DNA of 64,000 bases from Phycisphaerae bacterium (GCA_002709295.1 PAQL01000004.1:77356-141355); one strand, 5' to 3'; positions 26,485 through 35,267 are shown, numbered from the stretch's first letter. Notes: a model not told the origin generated them from the sequence alone. Translations and numbers: made by a program.

Positions 26485-27570
26485 TCAGAACCGCCAGCTG
26501 ACGAATCCGGCGATGAACGCCGCCGGATCGAGATCCGCGTTGCTGATGCGGTTGCCGTTGCGGTCGTCGAGTCGGTATTCGTTGAAGAGCGACACGCCGC
26601 CGACGATGTCCATCCGGATCCCGTTCGAGAATCTCCAGGTGCTTCGAAGCCAGATGGGAAGGCCGCTGTCCTCGCCCACGCCCTCGCTGCGATTCGCAGG
26701 CCCGGTGTCGTCGAGTCGGAATCGACGGACCTCGTAGCGGGAGCCGATCGACACCTCGGAGATCCGATCCGGACGCCATGCGATCTCGAGGCCGGCACCG
26801 GTGGGATAGGCCTCGGGTCCGAGGACGTTGGAGACCACCACGGTGTCGGTCACCTGCCAGTAGACGATCACGACCGGGATGGCGAGGATCGAATCCTCGA
26901 TCTGACTGGAGAGAAGCACGCCGCCACCGATGCTGAGCTTCTCGCTGAAGGCGTAGCTCAGGGCGGCGTTGCCGCCGAAGGTGAGGCTGTCGGAGAAGCG
27001 GGCCTGGGTCTCGCCGGCGAATCCGATTCGAAGTCCGAGGTTCATCGACCACCTCTGGTCGAGCTGCCAGTTCGAGAGGCCGATCGCGGTGACCGCCTGG
27101 ACGCTGTTCCATGGCGTCACTCCCGGTGCCGGCGACAGTTCCGAATCACCCTTGAACCGGTACCAGTCGCCGCCCCATGCGAGGGCGACCGATCCGGTGA
27201 CCTCGGGGTGGAAACGCAACTCGGTGCCGATCGAACCGAAGGCCCGGTCGACGGAGACCGAGCCCCCGTCGCCGAAGTCCGTTCCGAACTCGTGCAGGTA
27301 GCCGAGGCTTGCATGGGTGCCGCGCTCGATCCGTTCGAACATGATGTTCCAGCCGAGCGGAGACCCGGAGTCCGAGTCCGTCTCGGCGTCCACCGGGGTG
27401 CCGGAGGCCTCGCCATCCGAAGGGGGGTCCTGGTCGATCATCGCCTCGGAACCGGAGGGAGAACCCCGTTCCAGAAGCAGGGCGAGCGCATCCGCGGATG
27501 CGGCGCCGGTCAGCGAGGTCGCGACGATCAGTCCGAGACAGGTCCGGTCGAGGTGGAGGTGTTCGATCAT
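26485..27570 (-). CDS. Outer-membrane beta-barrel-like protein (DUF6268-type)
   Basis: A 361-aa protein with a signal peptide (residues 1-26, ending TGAASA) and an acidic low-complexity linker around 35-70. Many alternating-residue strands follow (for example SMNLGLRIGFAGETQARF and AALSYAFSEKLSIGGGVLL). It ends in SWRF, a terminal aromatic residue typical of barrels inserted by the BAM machinery. Similarity to the DUF6268 outer-membrane family is suspected from pattern only. Its ATG overlaps the stop of the MoxR gene, so the two are co-translated. Confidence 0.65.
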   Translation of the reverse strand: MIEHLHLDRTCLGLIVATSLTGAASADALALLLERGSPSGSEAMIDQDPPSDGEASGTPVDAETDSDSGSPLGWNIMFERIERGTHASLGYLHEFGTDFGDGGSVSVDRAFGSIGTELRFHPEVTGSVALAWGGDWYRFKGDSELSPAPGVTPWNSVQAVTAIGLSNWQLDQRWSMNLGLRIGFAGETQARFSDSLTFGGNAALSYAFSEKLSIGGGVLLSSQIEDSILAIPVVIVYWQVTDTVVVSNVLGPEAYPTGAGLEIAWRPDRISEVSIGSRYEVRRFRLDDTGPANRSEGVGEDSGLPIWLRSTWRFSNGIRMDIVGGVSLFNEYRLDDRNGNRISNADLDPAAFIAGFVSWRF

Positions 27571-28583
27571 GAGTTCGCCGCCAGTTCGACCTCGGTGGGG
27601 AGGGTGTCCATGATCTTTCCGATGATCTCGTCGGTGGTGATCCCTTCGGCCTCGGCCTCGAAGTTGAGCAGGCAGCGGTGACGAAGGGCGGGAAGTGCGA
27701 TCTCCCTGATGTCCCGGACGGCGACACTCGTGCGACCGTCGAGGAGGGCTCTCACCTTTCCGGCGAGGACGATCGTCTGGGCCGCACGCGGGCTGGCTCC
27801 GAACCGGAAGTAACGGTTGACCTCGGGGGTGGCGAACTGGCCTTCGGGATGGGTAGAGAGCACCATTCGGACCGCGTAGTCCTGGACCTGCGGAGTCACG
27901 CCGACCCGTCGCACCAGCTTCTGATGCTCGATGATCGCCGGAGCGTCGAGCACCCGTTCGATCACCGCCTCGTGTCCGGTGGTCGTCCGGTCGAGGATCT
28001 CGGAAAGTTCCTCGCGACTGGAGTAACCAACCACCAGCTTGAAGAAGAACCGGTCGAGCTGGGCTTCGGGCAGTGGATAGGTGCCTTCCTGCTCCACCGG
28101 GTTCTGGGTCGCCATGACGAAGAAGGGCTTGTCGAGGATGTGGGTCTCGCCGCCGACGGTGACCGACTTCTCCTGCATCGCCTCGAGCAGGGACGACTGG
28201 GTCTTCGGAGTGGCTCGGTTGATCTCGTCGGCGAGGACGATCTGGGCGAAGATCGGTCCCTTGCGGAACGCGAAGTCGCGGCCTCCATCACCCTCCACCA
28301 CGATGGTGGTCCCGGTCACGTCGGCGGGCATGAGGTCGGGGGTGAACTGGATCCGACTGAACTGGAGATGCAGCGCCTCGCTGAGCGATCGGATGAGCAG
28401 CGTCTTTCCGAGTCCGGGCACGCCTTCCAGCAGGGCATGACCGCCTGCGAAGAGGCAGGTCAGCACACCGTCGACGATCTCGTCGTGACCCACCACGGCC
28501 TTGGCGATCTCATCCTTCACACGGCGGTAGTCCTCGGCGAACCTCGCGACGAGGGCTGAAGGGTCGGTGGACTCGTCTGGCAT
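27567..28583 (-). CDS. MoxR-family AAA+ ATPase
   Basis: A 338-aa chaperone-like ATPase. The Walker A motif GVPGLGKT is at 54-61, Walker B VLADEIN at 115-121, and sensor 1 lies in FFVMATQNPVEQEGTYPLPEAQ, the strongly conserved MoxR signature. Members usually assist metal insertion or maturation of VWA-domain proteins and sit next to DUF58 and VWA genes. Here the only operon partner is a putative outer-membrane barrel, which is unusual. A TATCCT box on the minus strand at 28645-28650 is a reasonable promoter with a leader of about 55 nt. Confidence 0.92.
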   Translation of the reverse strand: MPDESTDPSALVARFAEDYRRVKDEIAKAVVGHDEIVDGVLTCLFAGGHALLEGVPGLGKTLLIRSLSEALHLQFSRIQFTPDLMPADVTGTTIVVEGDGGRDFAFRKGPIFAQIVLADEINRATPKTQSSLLEAMQEKSVTVGGETHILDKPFFVMATQNPVEQEGTYPLPEAQLDRFFFKLVVGYSSREELSEILDRTTTGHEAVIERVLDAPAIIEHQKLVRRVGVTPQVQDYAVRMVLSTHPEGQFATPEVNRYFRFGASPRAAQTIVLAGKVRALLDGRTSVAVRDIREIALPALRHRCLLNFEAEAEGITTDEIIGKIMDTLPTEVELAANS

Positions 28584-28644
28584 CTTGGATCGTTCCCGGA
28601 TGTGGGTGGATGACGGGGGACTCGGTCGAGCCCCGGCACCGGAG

Positions 28645-28650
28645 AGGATA
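28645..28650 (-). promoter_or_regulatory. Possible -10 box of the MoxR operon
   Basis: Minus-strand TATCCT, 61 nt upstream of the MoxR ATG, in a 234-bp intergenic region. No -35 hexamer is recognisable. Confidence 0.4.
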
Positions 28651-28754
28651 GGGGCTTCGGGTGGTTCGAGCGTGTTTCGTCGTCGGGATCCGGGTCGCCG
28701 GTGCGTGACTTCGAGGTGAGGTTCCCGCAGGGCGGTTCCGGGAGCGTCTGAAGA

Positions 28755-28786
28755 CGCCGCCGGCCCCCCAGGAGGGACCGGCGGCG
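28755..28786 (-). terminator. GC-rich hairpin after the clpP pair
   Basis: CGCCGCCGG (28755-28763) pairs with CCGGCGGCG (28778-28786), with further C/G pairing inside the loop. It lies about 30 nt beyond the stop of the last clpP gene in its reading direction. The downstream minus strand begins TCTTC rather than a full U-tract, so termination strength is uncertain. Confidence 0.5.
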
Positions 28787-28817
28787 GTGTGGATGATTCG
28801 AATGTGAAGAGAGGGGC

Positions 28818-29432
28818 TCAGTCGCTCTTCTTCGGTCCGCCGGAGGGAAGCCGCTCGAGGATCTGGTCGCACAGGCCGTATTCGACCATCTGATCCGCGG
28901 TGAGCCAGAGGTTCCGCTCGCAGTCGGCGGCGATCTTCTCCTCCGAGGCACCGGTCTGCTCGTGGTAGATGCGGTAGATCTGGTCCCGCATCCGGAGGAT
29001 GTGTCGGGCCTCGATCTCGAGATCGGTCGCCTGTCCCTCCAGCACGCCGCTGAGCAGCGGCTGGTGCATGAGGTTCTCGCTGTTGGGCAGGCAGTAACGC
29101 TTGCCCTTGGCGCCCGAACACGCGATGACGGAACCCATCGACGCCGCCTGTCCGATGACATAGGTGGAGACGTCGTTGGGGATGAACCGCATCGTGTCCA
29201 CGATCGCGAGTCCGCTGGTGACGCTGCCACCCGGACTGTTGACGTAGAGGGAGATGTCGGCCTCGGGATCCTCGTTGGCGAGGAAGAGCAGCTGTGCGAC
29301 GACGAGATTCGCCATCGCATCGGCCACGGGTCCGCCGCAGAAGATGATGCGGTCGTTGAGCAGCCGCGAGTAGATGTCGTAGGCGCGCTCGCCGCGGCCG
29401 GTCTTTTCGATGACGATCGGAACGAGGGTCAT
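28818..29432 (-). CDS. clpP2: ATP-dependent Clp protease proteolytic subunit, paralogue with catalytic Asp replaced by Asn
   Basis: A 204-aa ClpP. Catalytic Ser98 (GQAASMGS) and His123 (LMHQPL) are present. The position of the third triad member, D in the usual ERD/DRD motif, reads ERNLWL, giving Asn174 (codon AAC, bases 28911-28913). ClpP subunits form tetradecameric chambers fed by ClpX or ClpA unfoldases. From memory of the literature, Listeria ClpP1 has the same Asp-to-Asn change and works only in mixed rings with ClpP2. The other clpP gene lies 22 nt upstream, so a hetero-oligomer is likely. The start at 29432 was chosen for homology; an open frame runs to 29564 inside the neighbour gene. 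Confidence 0.92.
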   Translation of the reverse strand: MTLVPIVIEKTGRGERAYDIYSRLLNDRIIFCGGPVADAMANLVVAQLLFLANEDPEADISLYVNSPGGSVTSGLAIVDTMRFIPNDVSTYVIGQAASMGSVIACSGAKGKRYCLPNSENLMHQPLLSGVLEGQATDLEIEARHILRMRDQIYRIYHEQTGASEEKIAADCERNLWLTADQMVEYGLCDQILERLPSGGPKKSD

Positions 29433-29454
29433 GTCGGTCGGCTCCTGCCTTGGC

Positions 29455-30138
29455 TCAGCTGTCGGACTTGTCATTGGAACCGCCGGTCTTGGCGGCAGGG
29501 AACTCGGCGACCTCGTCGACGAGGCCGTACTCCAGTGCCTCCTGAGCACTGAAGAACCGATCACGTTCGCCGTCGGCGGCGACCCGCTCGACGTCCTGGC
29601 CCGTGTGTCGGGCGATGATTTCGTTCAAGGTCCGCTTGGCCTTGATGATCTCCTCGGCCTGGATCTGGATGTCCGAGGTCTGCCCGGTCACCCCGCCGTA
29701 CGGCTGGTGGATCATGACCTTGGCATGCGGAAGAATGTGTCGCTTGCCCTTCTGGCCGGCACAGAGGAGCACCGAACCACCGGAGTACGCGCGTCCGATG
29801 CAGAAGGTGGCCACCTCGCTGGAGATGAACTGCATGGTGTCGTAGATCGCGAGGGTGTCGTCGACCGCACCGCCGGGGCTGTTGATGTAGAGCTGGATGT
29901 CCTGGCCTCGCTTCTGATTCTCGAGGTAGAGCATCTGCATCATCACTCGCGCCGCGGAGGCGTGGTTGATCTCGCCGATCAGGAACACGACGCGATTCTC
30001 GAGCAGAAGCTCGTCGATCGTCATCTCCCGGGTCCGCTGGTAGTTGACCGCGGCCCGGGGTTCGATTCCGGCTTGGTTGACGGCCGCGGCTCGAACGAGG
30101 TCGAGGGCGGGGAGATGATCTGTCGGCTGTTCGTGCAT
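29455..30138 (-). CDS. clpP: ATP-dependent Clp protease proteolytic subunit with intact triad
   Basis: A 227-aa ClpP with all three catalytic residues: Ser119 (GRAYSGGS), His144 (MIHQPYGG) and Asp193 (ERDRFFSA). The residue after Ser is Gly rather than the usual Met. The N-terminal extension of about 30 residues before the ClpP core may be a propeptide. It is the first gene of a two-gene unit with the Asn174 paralogue. No clpX or clpA is nearby. The promoter is probably the TATGAT box at 30187-30192. Confidence 0.93.
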   Translation of the reverse strand: MHEQPTDHLPALDLVRAAAVNQAGIEPRAAVNYQRTREMTIDELLLENRVVFLIGEINHASAARVMMQMLYLENQKRGQDIQLYINSPGGAVDDTLAIYDTMQFISSEVATFCIGRAYSGGSVLLCAGQKGKRHILPHAKVMIHQPYGGVTGQTSDIQIQAEEIIKAKRTLNEIIARHTGQDVERVAADGERDRFFSAQEALEYGLVDEVAEFPAAKTGGSNDKSDS

Positions 30139-30186
30139 GGGGGGTCCGTGCGTCGCCTGTGGGGGATGTCCGATTCCGGGGCGAGG

Positions 30187-30192
30187 ATCATA
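30187..30192 (-). promoter_or_regulatory. Possible -10 box of the clpP operon
   Basis: Minus-strand TATGAT, 48 nt upstream of the first clpP ATG, in the 87-bp space after the histidine kinase gene. No -35 element was recognised. Confidence 0.45.
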
Positions 30193-30225
30193 CGACCCTC
30201 TCGCATCCGCCGGGTGATGGATCCT

Positions 30226-31791
30226 TCATCGGTCGAATCGGACACCCAGGTCCCCACCTTGAATCGGGTTTGGTCCTCTGGTGTCAGATGCATCCAATTC
30301 CCCCTCCGATGAGGCGGGAAGGGTCATTCGCAGGCTGGCCCCTCCCAGAAGGTCCGAGGAGCCGGCGGTGAGGCCTCCGCCATGACGCTCGGCCAGTTTT
30401 CGGGCCACCGCGAGGCCCAGTCCGGTCCCTCGCTGGCCCTTCGTGGAATAGAAGGGCTCGAAGATCCTCGACCGCCGATCGATCGGGATGCCCGGCCCGT
30501 CATCCTCCACGACGACCTCCACCAGCCCTTCCTGGTCCAGATATCGGGTTCCGATCCGGATCCGACCGCGGTCGGCGACTGCATCGATGGCGTTGCCCAG
30601 GAGGTTCAGGATCACCTGGTGGATGGCATCGGGATCGATCGGGATGGGGGGCTCGCAGGGATCCTCGAGGTGCTCCAGCGAGATGTGGCGTCTCGAGATC
30701 GCCGTCTTGAGGGAATCCACCGCCTCTCCGGCGAGTCGGCCGACGATGGTGGGGGTCCGGTCGAGTCCGCGGTCCTTGGCGTAGGCCAGCATGTTCAGGG
30801 AGAGGGCGAGGATACGGTCGAGATTCCGGGCGAGGATCGCCCACCCCCGCTGGGCGAGGTCGATCCGCTCCCGATCGAGGGCGAGTTCGATGGCGTCGGC
30901 CCCGCCGCGCATTCCCTGAAGGATGTTCTTGATGGAATGACTGAGCGCTGCCGTGGATTCGCCCATGGCGGCGAGTCGCTCGAGTCGAGCCGCGGTCATG
31001 AGGCCGTCTCCGACATGAAGCCTGAGATCGACCACCCCCGCGGCATCCCGCAGCATCGAGAGGGACTCGTCGTCCCAGCCCGGAACCGCGGGGCGCGAGG
31101 CGGCCACGATGTGACGGTTTCGGTCCTCCCCGATGACGATCGCCGCCACCGCGGTGGTCTCGTCGATCACCGCGACCCTCGCCCGCCCGATCGAATCCGG
31201 TTCGGTGATCGCCGACACCAGGTCGCGGGGCAGGTCGAACCCGCTTCGGGCGGCTTCTCCGTTTCGATCCCTGACCTCGGGGAGCCCACTCAGGACCCCG
31301 AGGTCGTTGATGGGCACGATCGCGACGTGCTCCGCCTCCAGCAGCTCGGCCAGGATCCCGGTCAGGGCGGCGGGCCCCTCAAGACTGGGATCCAGCAGCC
31401 TCCGCCAGCGATCGCTCGGGGGATTCCGTGGGGGATCCAGCAGCCGAACGACGTGTCGGTCCGGGTCGGGAGAGCGGACCCTTCCGTGAAGCTCCGATTC
31501 GTCGATGTGGGACATCAGCAGCACGGTGTCCCCGCACTGGATCCGGTCGCCTGCGGACAACGCCACCCGATCCAGCACCGGATCTCCATTCAGCAGGGTG
31601 CCGTTGGTGCTGTCGAGATCCCGAAGCCACCATCGGCCGTCATCCGGGGTCAGTTCGGCATGCCGGCGGCTGACCGAGTCGTCGCGCAGTGGGATCGCCT
31701 CGGTCGAGCGGCCGATCAGCTGCGGCTCTCGATCCGGCAGCGGATGCCGGGTACCGGCATCCGGTCCTTCGACGACGACCAGGGCGTACAC
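30226..31791 (-). CDS. FHA-GAF sensor histidine kinase
   Basis: A 521-aa soluble kinase with no membrane segment. The N-terminal FHA domain (about residues 20-95; IGRST, SRRHAEL, DLDSTNGTLLNG) reads phosphothreonine. A GAF-like region follows to about 255. The dimerisation helix carries the phospho-acceptor His285 (ALSHSIKNIL), and the HATPase_c domain has N-box NLLGNAIDAV, G1 DDGPGIP and GTGLGLAVARKLAERHGG. No response regulator lies nearby, so its partner is elsewhere. The start is GTG, 6 nt after a TAGACT box, and is probably leaderless. The FHA domain suggests a link to Ser/Thr kinase signalling. Confidence 0.9.
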   Translation of the reverse strand: MYALVVVEGPDAGTRHPLPDREPQLIGRSTEAIPLRDDSVSRRHAELTPDDGRWWLRDLDSTNGTLLNGDPVLDRVALSAGDRIQCGDTVLLMSHIDESELHGRVRSPDPDRHVVRLLDPPRNPPSDRWRRLLDPSLEGPAALTGILAELLEAEHVAIVPINDLGVLSGLPEVRDRNGEAARSGFDLPRDLVSAITEPDSIGRARVAVIDETTAVAAIVIGEDRNRHIVAASRPAVPGWDDESLSMLRDAAGVVDLRLHVGDGLMTAARLERLAAMGESTAALSHSIKNILQGMRGGADAIELALDRERIDLAQRGWAILARNLDRILALSLNMLAYAKDRGLDRTPTIVGRLAGEAVDSLKTAISRRHISLEHLEDPCEPPIPIDPDAIHQVILNLLGNAIDAVADRGRIRIGTRYLDQEGLVEVVVEDDGPGIPIDRRSRIFEPFYSTKGQRGTGLGLAVARKLAERHGGGLTAGSSDLLGGASLRMTLPASSEGELDASDTRGPNPIQGGDLGVRFDR

Positions 31792-31797
31792 GTCCCG

Positions 31798-31803
31798 AGT
31801 CTA
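31798..31803 (-). promoter_or_regulatory. -10-like box TAGACT close to the histidine kinase start
   Basis: Minus-strand TAGACT, 6 nt before the GTG at 31791. The only bases between are CGGGAC, so no ribosome site can be present. Confidence 0.5.
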
Positions 31804-31845
31804 CGTATCCGGAGGGCTCCTGCGGAGGGTGGGGCTTCCGGCGAT

Positions 31846-31851
31846 TAGGAT
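31846..31851 (+). promoter_or_regulatory. -10-like box TAGGAT close to the holA start
   Basis: TAGGAT ends 6 nt before the GTG at 31858. It mirrors the TAGACT box of the divergent kinase gene, with 42 bp between the two boxes. Confidence 0.5.
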
Positions 31852-31857
31852 GATGTC

Positions 31858-32895
31858 GTGGCCAAGTCCCGTTCCAAGCCGTTCCAGTTCGATCCCTCGA
31901 TGCGGGTGATCCTTCTCAAGGGGCCCGAGCCCTACCTCCAGGCGCAGTACCTGCGTCTGATCGCGGAGGGCATCGAGGCGACGATCGGGGAACCCCCGAG
32001 TCGCTTCGACTTCGACGGGCCGCAGGCGAGCCTGGCGGCGGTCCTCGACGAGCTTCGAAGCTACGGGCTGATGCAGTCGCACAAGATCGTCGTGCTCGAT
32101 GCCGCAGAGCAGTTCGTGAAGAAGGAGGCGAATCGTCGAGCCCTGGAGGCCTATGCGGCCGAACCGATGGAGGAGGCGACGTTGGTCCTTCGGAGCACGG
32201 GTGACTGGCGTGCTCCGAAGCTCGAAAAGGCGGTCGCAGCCACCGGAGCCGTGGTCTCGTGTGATCCTCCGAATGCGGCCACCGCCGCCAGCTGGTGCCT
32301 GAGCCGGACGGAGAAGGCCCACGATGCCACCATCGATCGATCGGCCACGACCCGACTGGTCGAACGCGTGGGGACGAGCCTGGCCCGATTGGACGGGGAG
32401 CTGGCCAAGCTCGCGGTGGCCGCCGAAGGCGAGCCGCCTCGGATCACCGCCGAGCTGGTCGACCAGATGGTTCCTCCCAGTCGCGAGGAACAGGGATGGA
32501 TCATCCAGTCCGTGGTGCTGGCCGGGGATCCCGGTCGGGCGGTTCGGACCCTTCGTGAGCTCAAGGACGTCTCGAGAGTTCCGGATCAGGTCCTGTCCTG
32601 GGCCATGATCGACCTCGGCCGGAAGCTGCATGAAGCGGCTCGCCAACTCGAGGCCGGAGTCGGGGAGGCGGCGGTCGGCAAGGCCCTGAGGCTCTGGGGA
32701 CCGGACACCAGGCCCGTTCTGGAGACCGCCCGACGGCTCGGAGGCGTCCGAGCTGCGAAGCTGTTCGAGACGGCCCTCGAGACCGATCTGGCGCTCAAGA
32801 GCGGCCGATCGGGGAATGCCACCCGGACTCTTGAAGGCCTGGCGGTGGTTCTGGCCGATACTTGCGGAGCGCAGGCTTCGGGTCGCCGGATGTGA
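31858..32895 (+). CDS. holA: DNA polymerase III subunit delta
   Basis: Clamp-loader subunit that opens the beta sliding clamp. The 345-aa protein has the family start VILLKGPEPYLQAQYL, the segment KIVVLDAAEQFVKK of the first domain, and the middle-domain stretch LVERVGTSLARLDGELAKLA, which is highly typical of HolA. Similarity between HolA proteins is low, but the order and length fit well. GTG is the only start in frame near a promoter-like TAGGAT. ATG codons just upstream are in other frames. Confidence 0.88.
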   Translation: MAKSRSKPFQFDPSMRVILLKGPEPYLQAQYLRLIAEGIEATIGEPPSRFDFDGPQASLAAVLDELRSYGLMQSHKIVVLDAAEQFVKKEANRRALEAYAAEPMEEATLVLRSTGDWRAPKLEKAVAATGAVVSCDPPNAATAASWCLSRTEKAHDATIDRSATTRLVERVGTSLARLDGELAKLAVAAEGEPPRITAELVDQMVPPSREEQGWIIQSVVLAGDPGRAVRTLRELKDVSRVPDQVLSWAMIDLGRKLHEAARQLEAGVGEAAVGKALRLWGPDTRPVLETARRLGGVRAAKLFETALETDLALKSGRSGNATRTLEGLAVVLADTCGAQASGRRM

Positions 32896-33028
32896 TCGAA
32901 CCCCTCCGGGGGATCGAAAGAACGGCCCTGGTCCGGACTTGTGCTTGAGTCGGCTGGACGGTGGTTCACGGGCATGGAGGCCCGGGTCCGTTCCAGCCCG
33001 GCATGCTCGAGTCGGCAGGAGGCCGATC

Positions 33029-34171
33029 GTGATCCGAAACCGACATGTCGCCTCAGCCTCGTTCAGAGCCTCCCTGTGCTCGCTGGCTGTCACCCTGATG
33101 GTGCTTCCCACGGCGTGTGCCCCCGGGCCCACAGGATCCGGATCAGTCGCCGGAGATCCCGTCGCCCGGGACACCGTTTCGCGGGAGTCCGGCGGGGGCG
33201 GATCGCTGGCAGGTCGCCTGGATGCCGGTTCCGTGATGTCCGACGACGACTGGAGTCCCGGTCAGTCCTACAGCGATGGCCTTGCGGCATCGAGTGCGGA
33301 ATCCGAGGCCGGAGTCGTCACGGTCGCGGAGGCGGATCCTCAGCCCTCCTCACCCGAGCCTTCGAGCGTTGAGAAGGACTCCATCGACCTCGTGCTCGCG
33401 CCCGAGGACCGGACCCGGACGGTGCTTCCGCTCCCTCTGTCGAGGATCGACCTTGCGCTGGCGGCCCTGGCCGAGGAGGCTGATGATCCTGTCACCTACG
33501 AGTTCGTCCGGTCGTTGCTGCCGATGCTCGCGATCGATGGCGTGGGTGCCGACGCCCCGGGATTCGAGCCGAGCGTGCGGGATCTCCTTCCCGAGGAAGT
33601 CGAGATGCTGGAGGCGGTGTCCGAGTTCGCGACCGGCCTGCGAGCCGGATTGGATTCGGGGGTCCCTCACCGACCGTTTCTCACCGAGCGTGTCTCCGAG
33701 CTTCTGGAACGGCTTCGCAACGAATCCGGCCTGAAGATGGGACGGGTCGAGCTCTGCACCTCGATCGCCGGTTACGGCGATCTCGAAGTCGCCTCCCGCA
33801 GGATGCCTGCAGGCCGCGATCAGGAGATCCTGGTCTATGCCGAGCTGGATGGCCTGAACTGGACCGACAAGCCCGGCGGAGAGGTGGGGTGGGAGCTCCG
33901 CTATCGCCTCGAGCTTCATCAGATGTCCGATGGCATGGTGATCGATCCCGGGGTTGAAAGCAGTGTTTCCGACACTCTGGTCGCACCGGTGGGCGACAAC
34001 TACCTCTGGATCAGATATCGCCTGCCCGCAGGAGATCTCAATGCCGGCCGGTACGTTCTCAAGCTCCGGGTGCGGGAGCCCTCCACCAATCGCGAGGACG
34101 AACGGTCGATCGAGATCGACCTCCTCCCCGAACGATTGCTGGGTCGGACCGTCTCCGTGGGGGGGTCCTGA
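33029..34171 (+). CDS. Putative lipoprotein of unknown function
   Basis: Not recognised as a named family. From the GTG at 33029 (AGGAGG at 33017-33022, 6-nt spacing) the 380-aa protein has a lipoprotein signal peptide with the lipobox LPTAC and Cys30. A low-complexity acidic/Ser/Gly linker runs to about residue 110. A helical region and then a beta-rich C-terminal domain follow (AELDGLNWTDKPGGEVGWEL in part, and YLWIRYRLPAGDLNAGRYVLKLRV), which resembles a domain for ligand or surface binding. The open frame continues upstream to 32816 over the end of holA but without a start. It is followed closely by pyrB; a functional link is not evident. Confidence 0.7.
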   Translation: MIRNRHVASASFRASLCSLAVTLMVLPTACAPGPTGSGSVAGDPVARDTVSRESGGGGSLAGRLDAGSVMSDDDWSPGQSYSDGLAASSAESEAGVVTVAEADPQPSSPEPSSVEKDSIDLVLAPEDRTRTVLPLPLSRIDLALAALAEEADDPVTYEFVRSLLPMLAIDGVGADAPGFEPSVRDLLPEEVEMLEAVSEFATGLRAGLDSGVPHRPFLTERVSELLERLRNESGLKMGRVELCTSIAGYGDLEVASRRMPAGRDQEILVYAELDGLNWTDKPGGEVGWELRYRLELHQMSDGMVIDPGVESSVSDTLVAPVGDNYLWIRYRLPAGDLNAGRYVLKLRVREPSTNREDERSIEIDLLPERLLGRTVSVGGS

Positions 34172-34213
34172 GGGCTCTGAGCCTGCGGGGTTCAGCGGTG
34201 GAGCCGGGCCCGC

Positions 34214-34219
34214 TAGGAT
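34214..34219 (+). promoter_or_regulatory. -10-like box TAGGAT close to the pyrB start
   Basis: TAGGAT ends 8 nt before the ATG at 34228. The intervening GTCCCGCG has no ribosome site, again predicting a leaderless start. Confidence 0.5.
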
Positions 34220-34227
34220 GTCCCGCG

Positions 34228-35178
34228 ATGAGTCACCCGAATTCGCTGCCCGGCCTGCGTGGTCTTGATCGAGCATCGGTCGAGTCGATCCTCGACCGGG
34301 CCGAAGTGCTTCTGTCCGTGGTCGACGGGGATCGATCCATGGAGGAGGTGGCCACGGAGAGGGTCGACCCTGCCGTGGTCGGCCTGCTCTTCATGGAGGA
34401 CTCGACCCGCACCCGTGGAAGTTTCGAAGTCGCCGTGCACCGTCTGGGCCATCGTCCCGTGACTCTCGTCGGGAGGGGATCCAGTGCCAGCAAGGGCGAA
34501 TCGCTGCTGGACACCGCGGCGAATCTGGCCGCGATGGGCATCGATGCCCTCGTGGTGAGGACGGGGTTGTCCGGTGGGGTGGCGTGCCTTGCGGAAGCCC
34601 TTCCGCTCCCGGTCCTCAATGCCGGTGACGGACGACACGAGCATCCCACCCAGGGCCTTCTGGACGCCTCGACGCTCCGGGCCTCCCTGGGCGATCTGCA
34701 GGGTCGCCGGGTGGCGATCGTGGGGGACATTCTCAACAGCCGGGTGGCCAGAAGCGGGATCCATGTGCTGGCCACCCTTGGAGCGCAGATTGTGCTGGTC
34801 GGGCCGCCATCGCTCGTGCCGTGGCGGCTCGTGGATGTGGTGCCGGGTGCGAGAATCGAGGTCTCCCATGATCTCGATGCGGTTCTGGAAGCCGTGGATG
34901 CCGTGATGATGCTCCGAATCCAGCGGGAGAGGGACGCTGGAGGCTCTGTGGCTTCTGATTATCGGAATGCCTTTGGGATGACCGAGGATCGGGCCTCGCG
35001 GCTGGCCGCCGGAGTGCCCATCCTGCACCCGGGGCCTGTGAATCGCGGCGTGGAGCTCGACGACGGGGTTCTGGAAGACAAGTCCCGGAGCAAAGTGCTT
35101 GATCAGGTTCGACGAGGGGTGGCCGTTCGGATGGCGATCCTCGAACGGGCCCTGATGAGGCCCGGCAGCAGGGACTGA
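34228..35178 (+). CDS. pyrB: Aspartate carbamoyltransferase catalytic subunit
   Basis: First committed step of pyrimidine synthesis: carbamoyl phosphate + aspartate. All key motifs are intact: STRTRGSFE (carbamoyl phosphate site), SSASKGESLLDT with the catalytic loop lysine, RHEHPTQGLLD, NSRVARSG, RIQRER and HPGPVNRGVE. The 316-aa length is normal. No regulatory subunit gene (pyrI) or dihydroorotase follows. carA, which supplies carbamoyl phosphate, is 25 kb away and has the same short start architecture. Confidence 0.95.
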   Translation: MSHPNSLPGLRGLDRASVESILDRAEVLLSVVDGDRSMEEVATERVDPAVVGLLFMEDSTRTRGSFEVAVHRLGHRPVTLVGRGSSASKGESLLDTAANLAAMGIDALVVRTGLSGGVACLAEALPLPVLNAGDGRHEHPTQGLLDASTLRASLGDLQGRRVAIVGDILNSRVARSGIHVLATLGAQIVLVGPPSLVPWRLVDVVPGARIEVSHDLDAVLEAVDAVMMLRIQRERDAGGSVASDYRNAFGMTEDRASRLAAGVPILHPGPVNRGVELDDGVLEDKSRSKVLDQVRRGVAVRMAILERALMRPGSRD

Positions 35179-35242
35179 GGGCCGAGAATCCGGGCGGTTT
35201 CCTCAACGGCGTCCATCTCAGGGACCGATGAATCCGACGCTC

Positions 35243-35267
35243 CAGGACTCGTCCGGTGCGAGTCCTG
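35243..35267. terminator. 9-bp hairpin between pyrB and the export region, possible terminator
   Basis: CAGGACTCG (35243-35251) pairs with CGAGTCCTG (35259-35267) around a 7-nt loop, 65 nt after the pyrB stop. No U-tract follows, so it may instead be a leader hairpin of the exporter gene at 35361. Confidence 0.4.
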
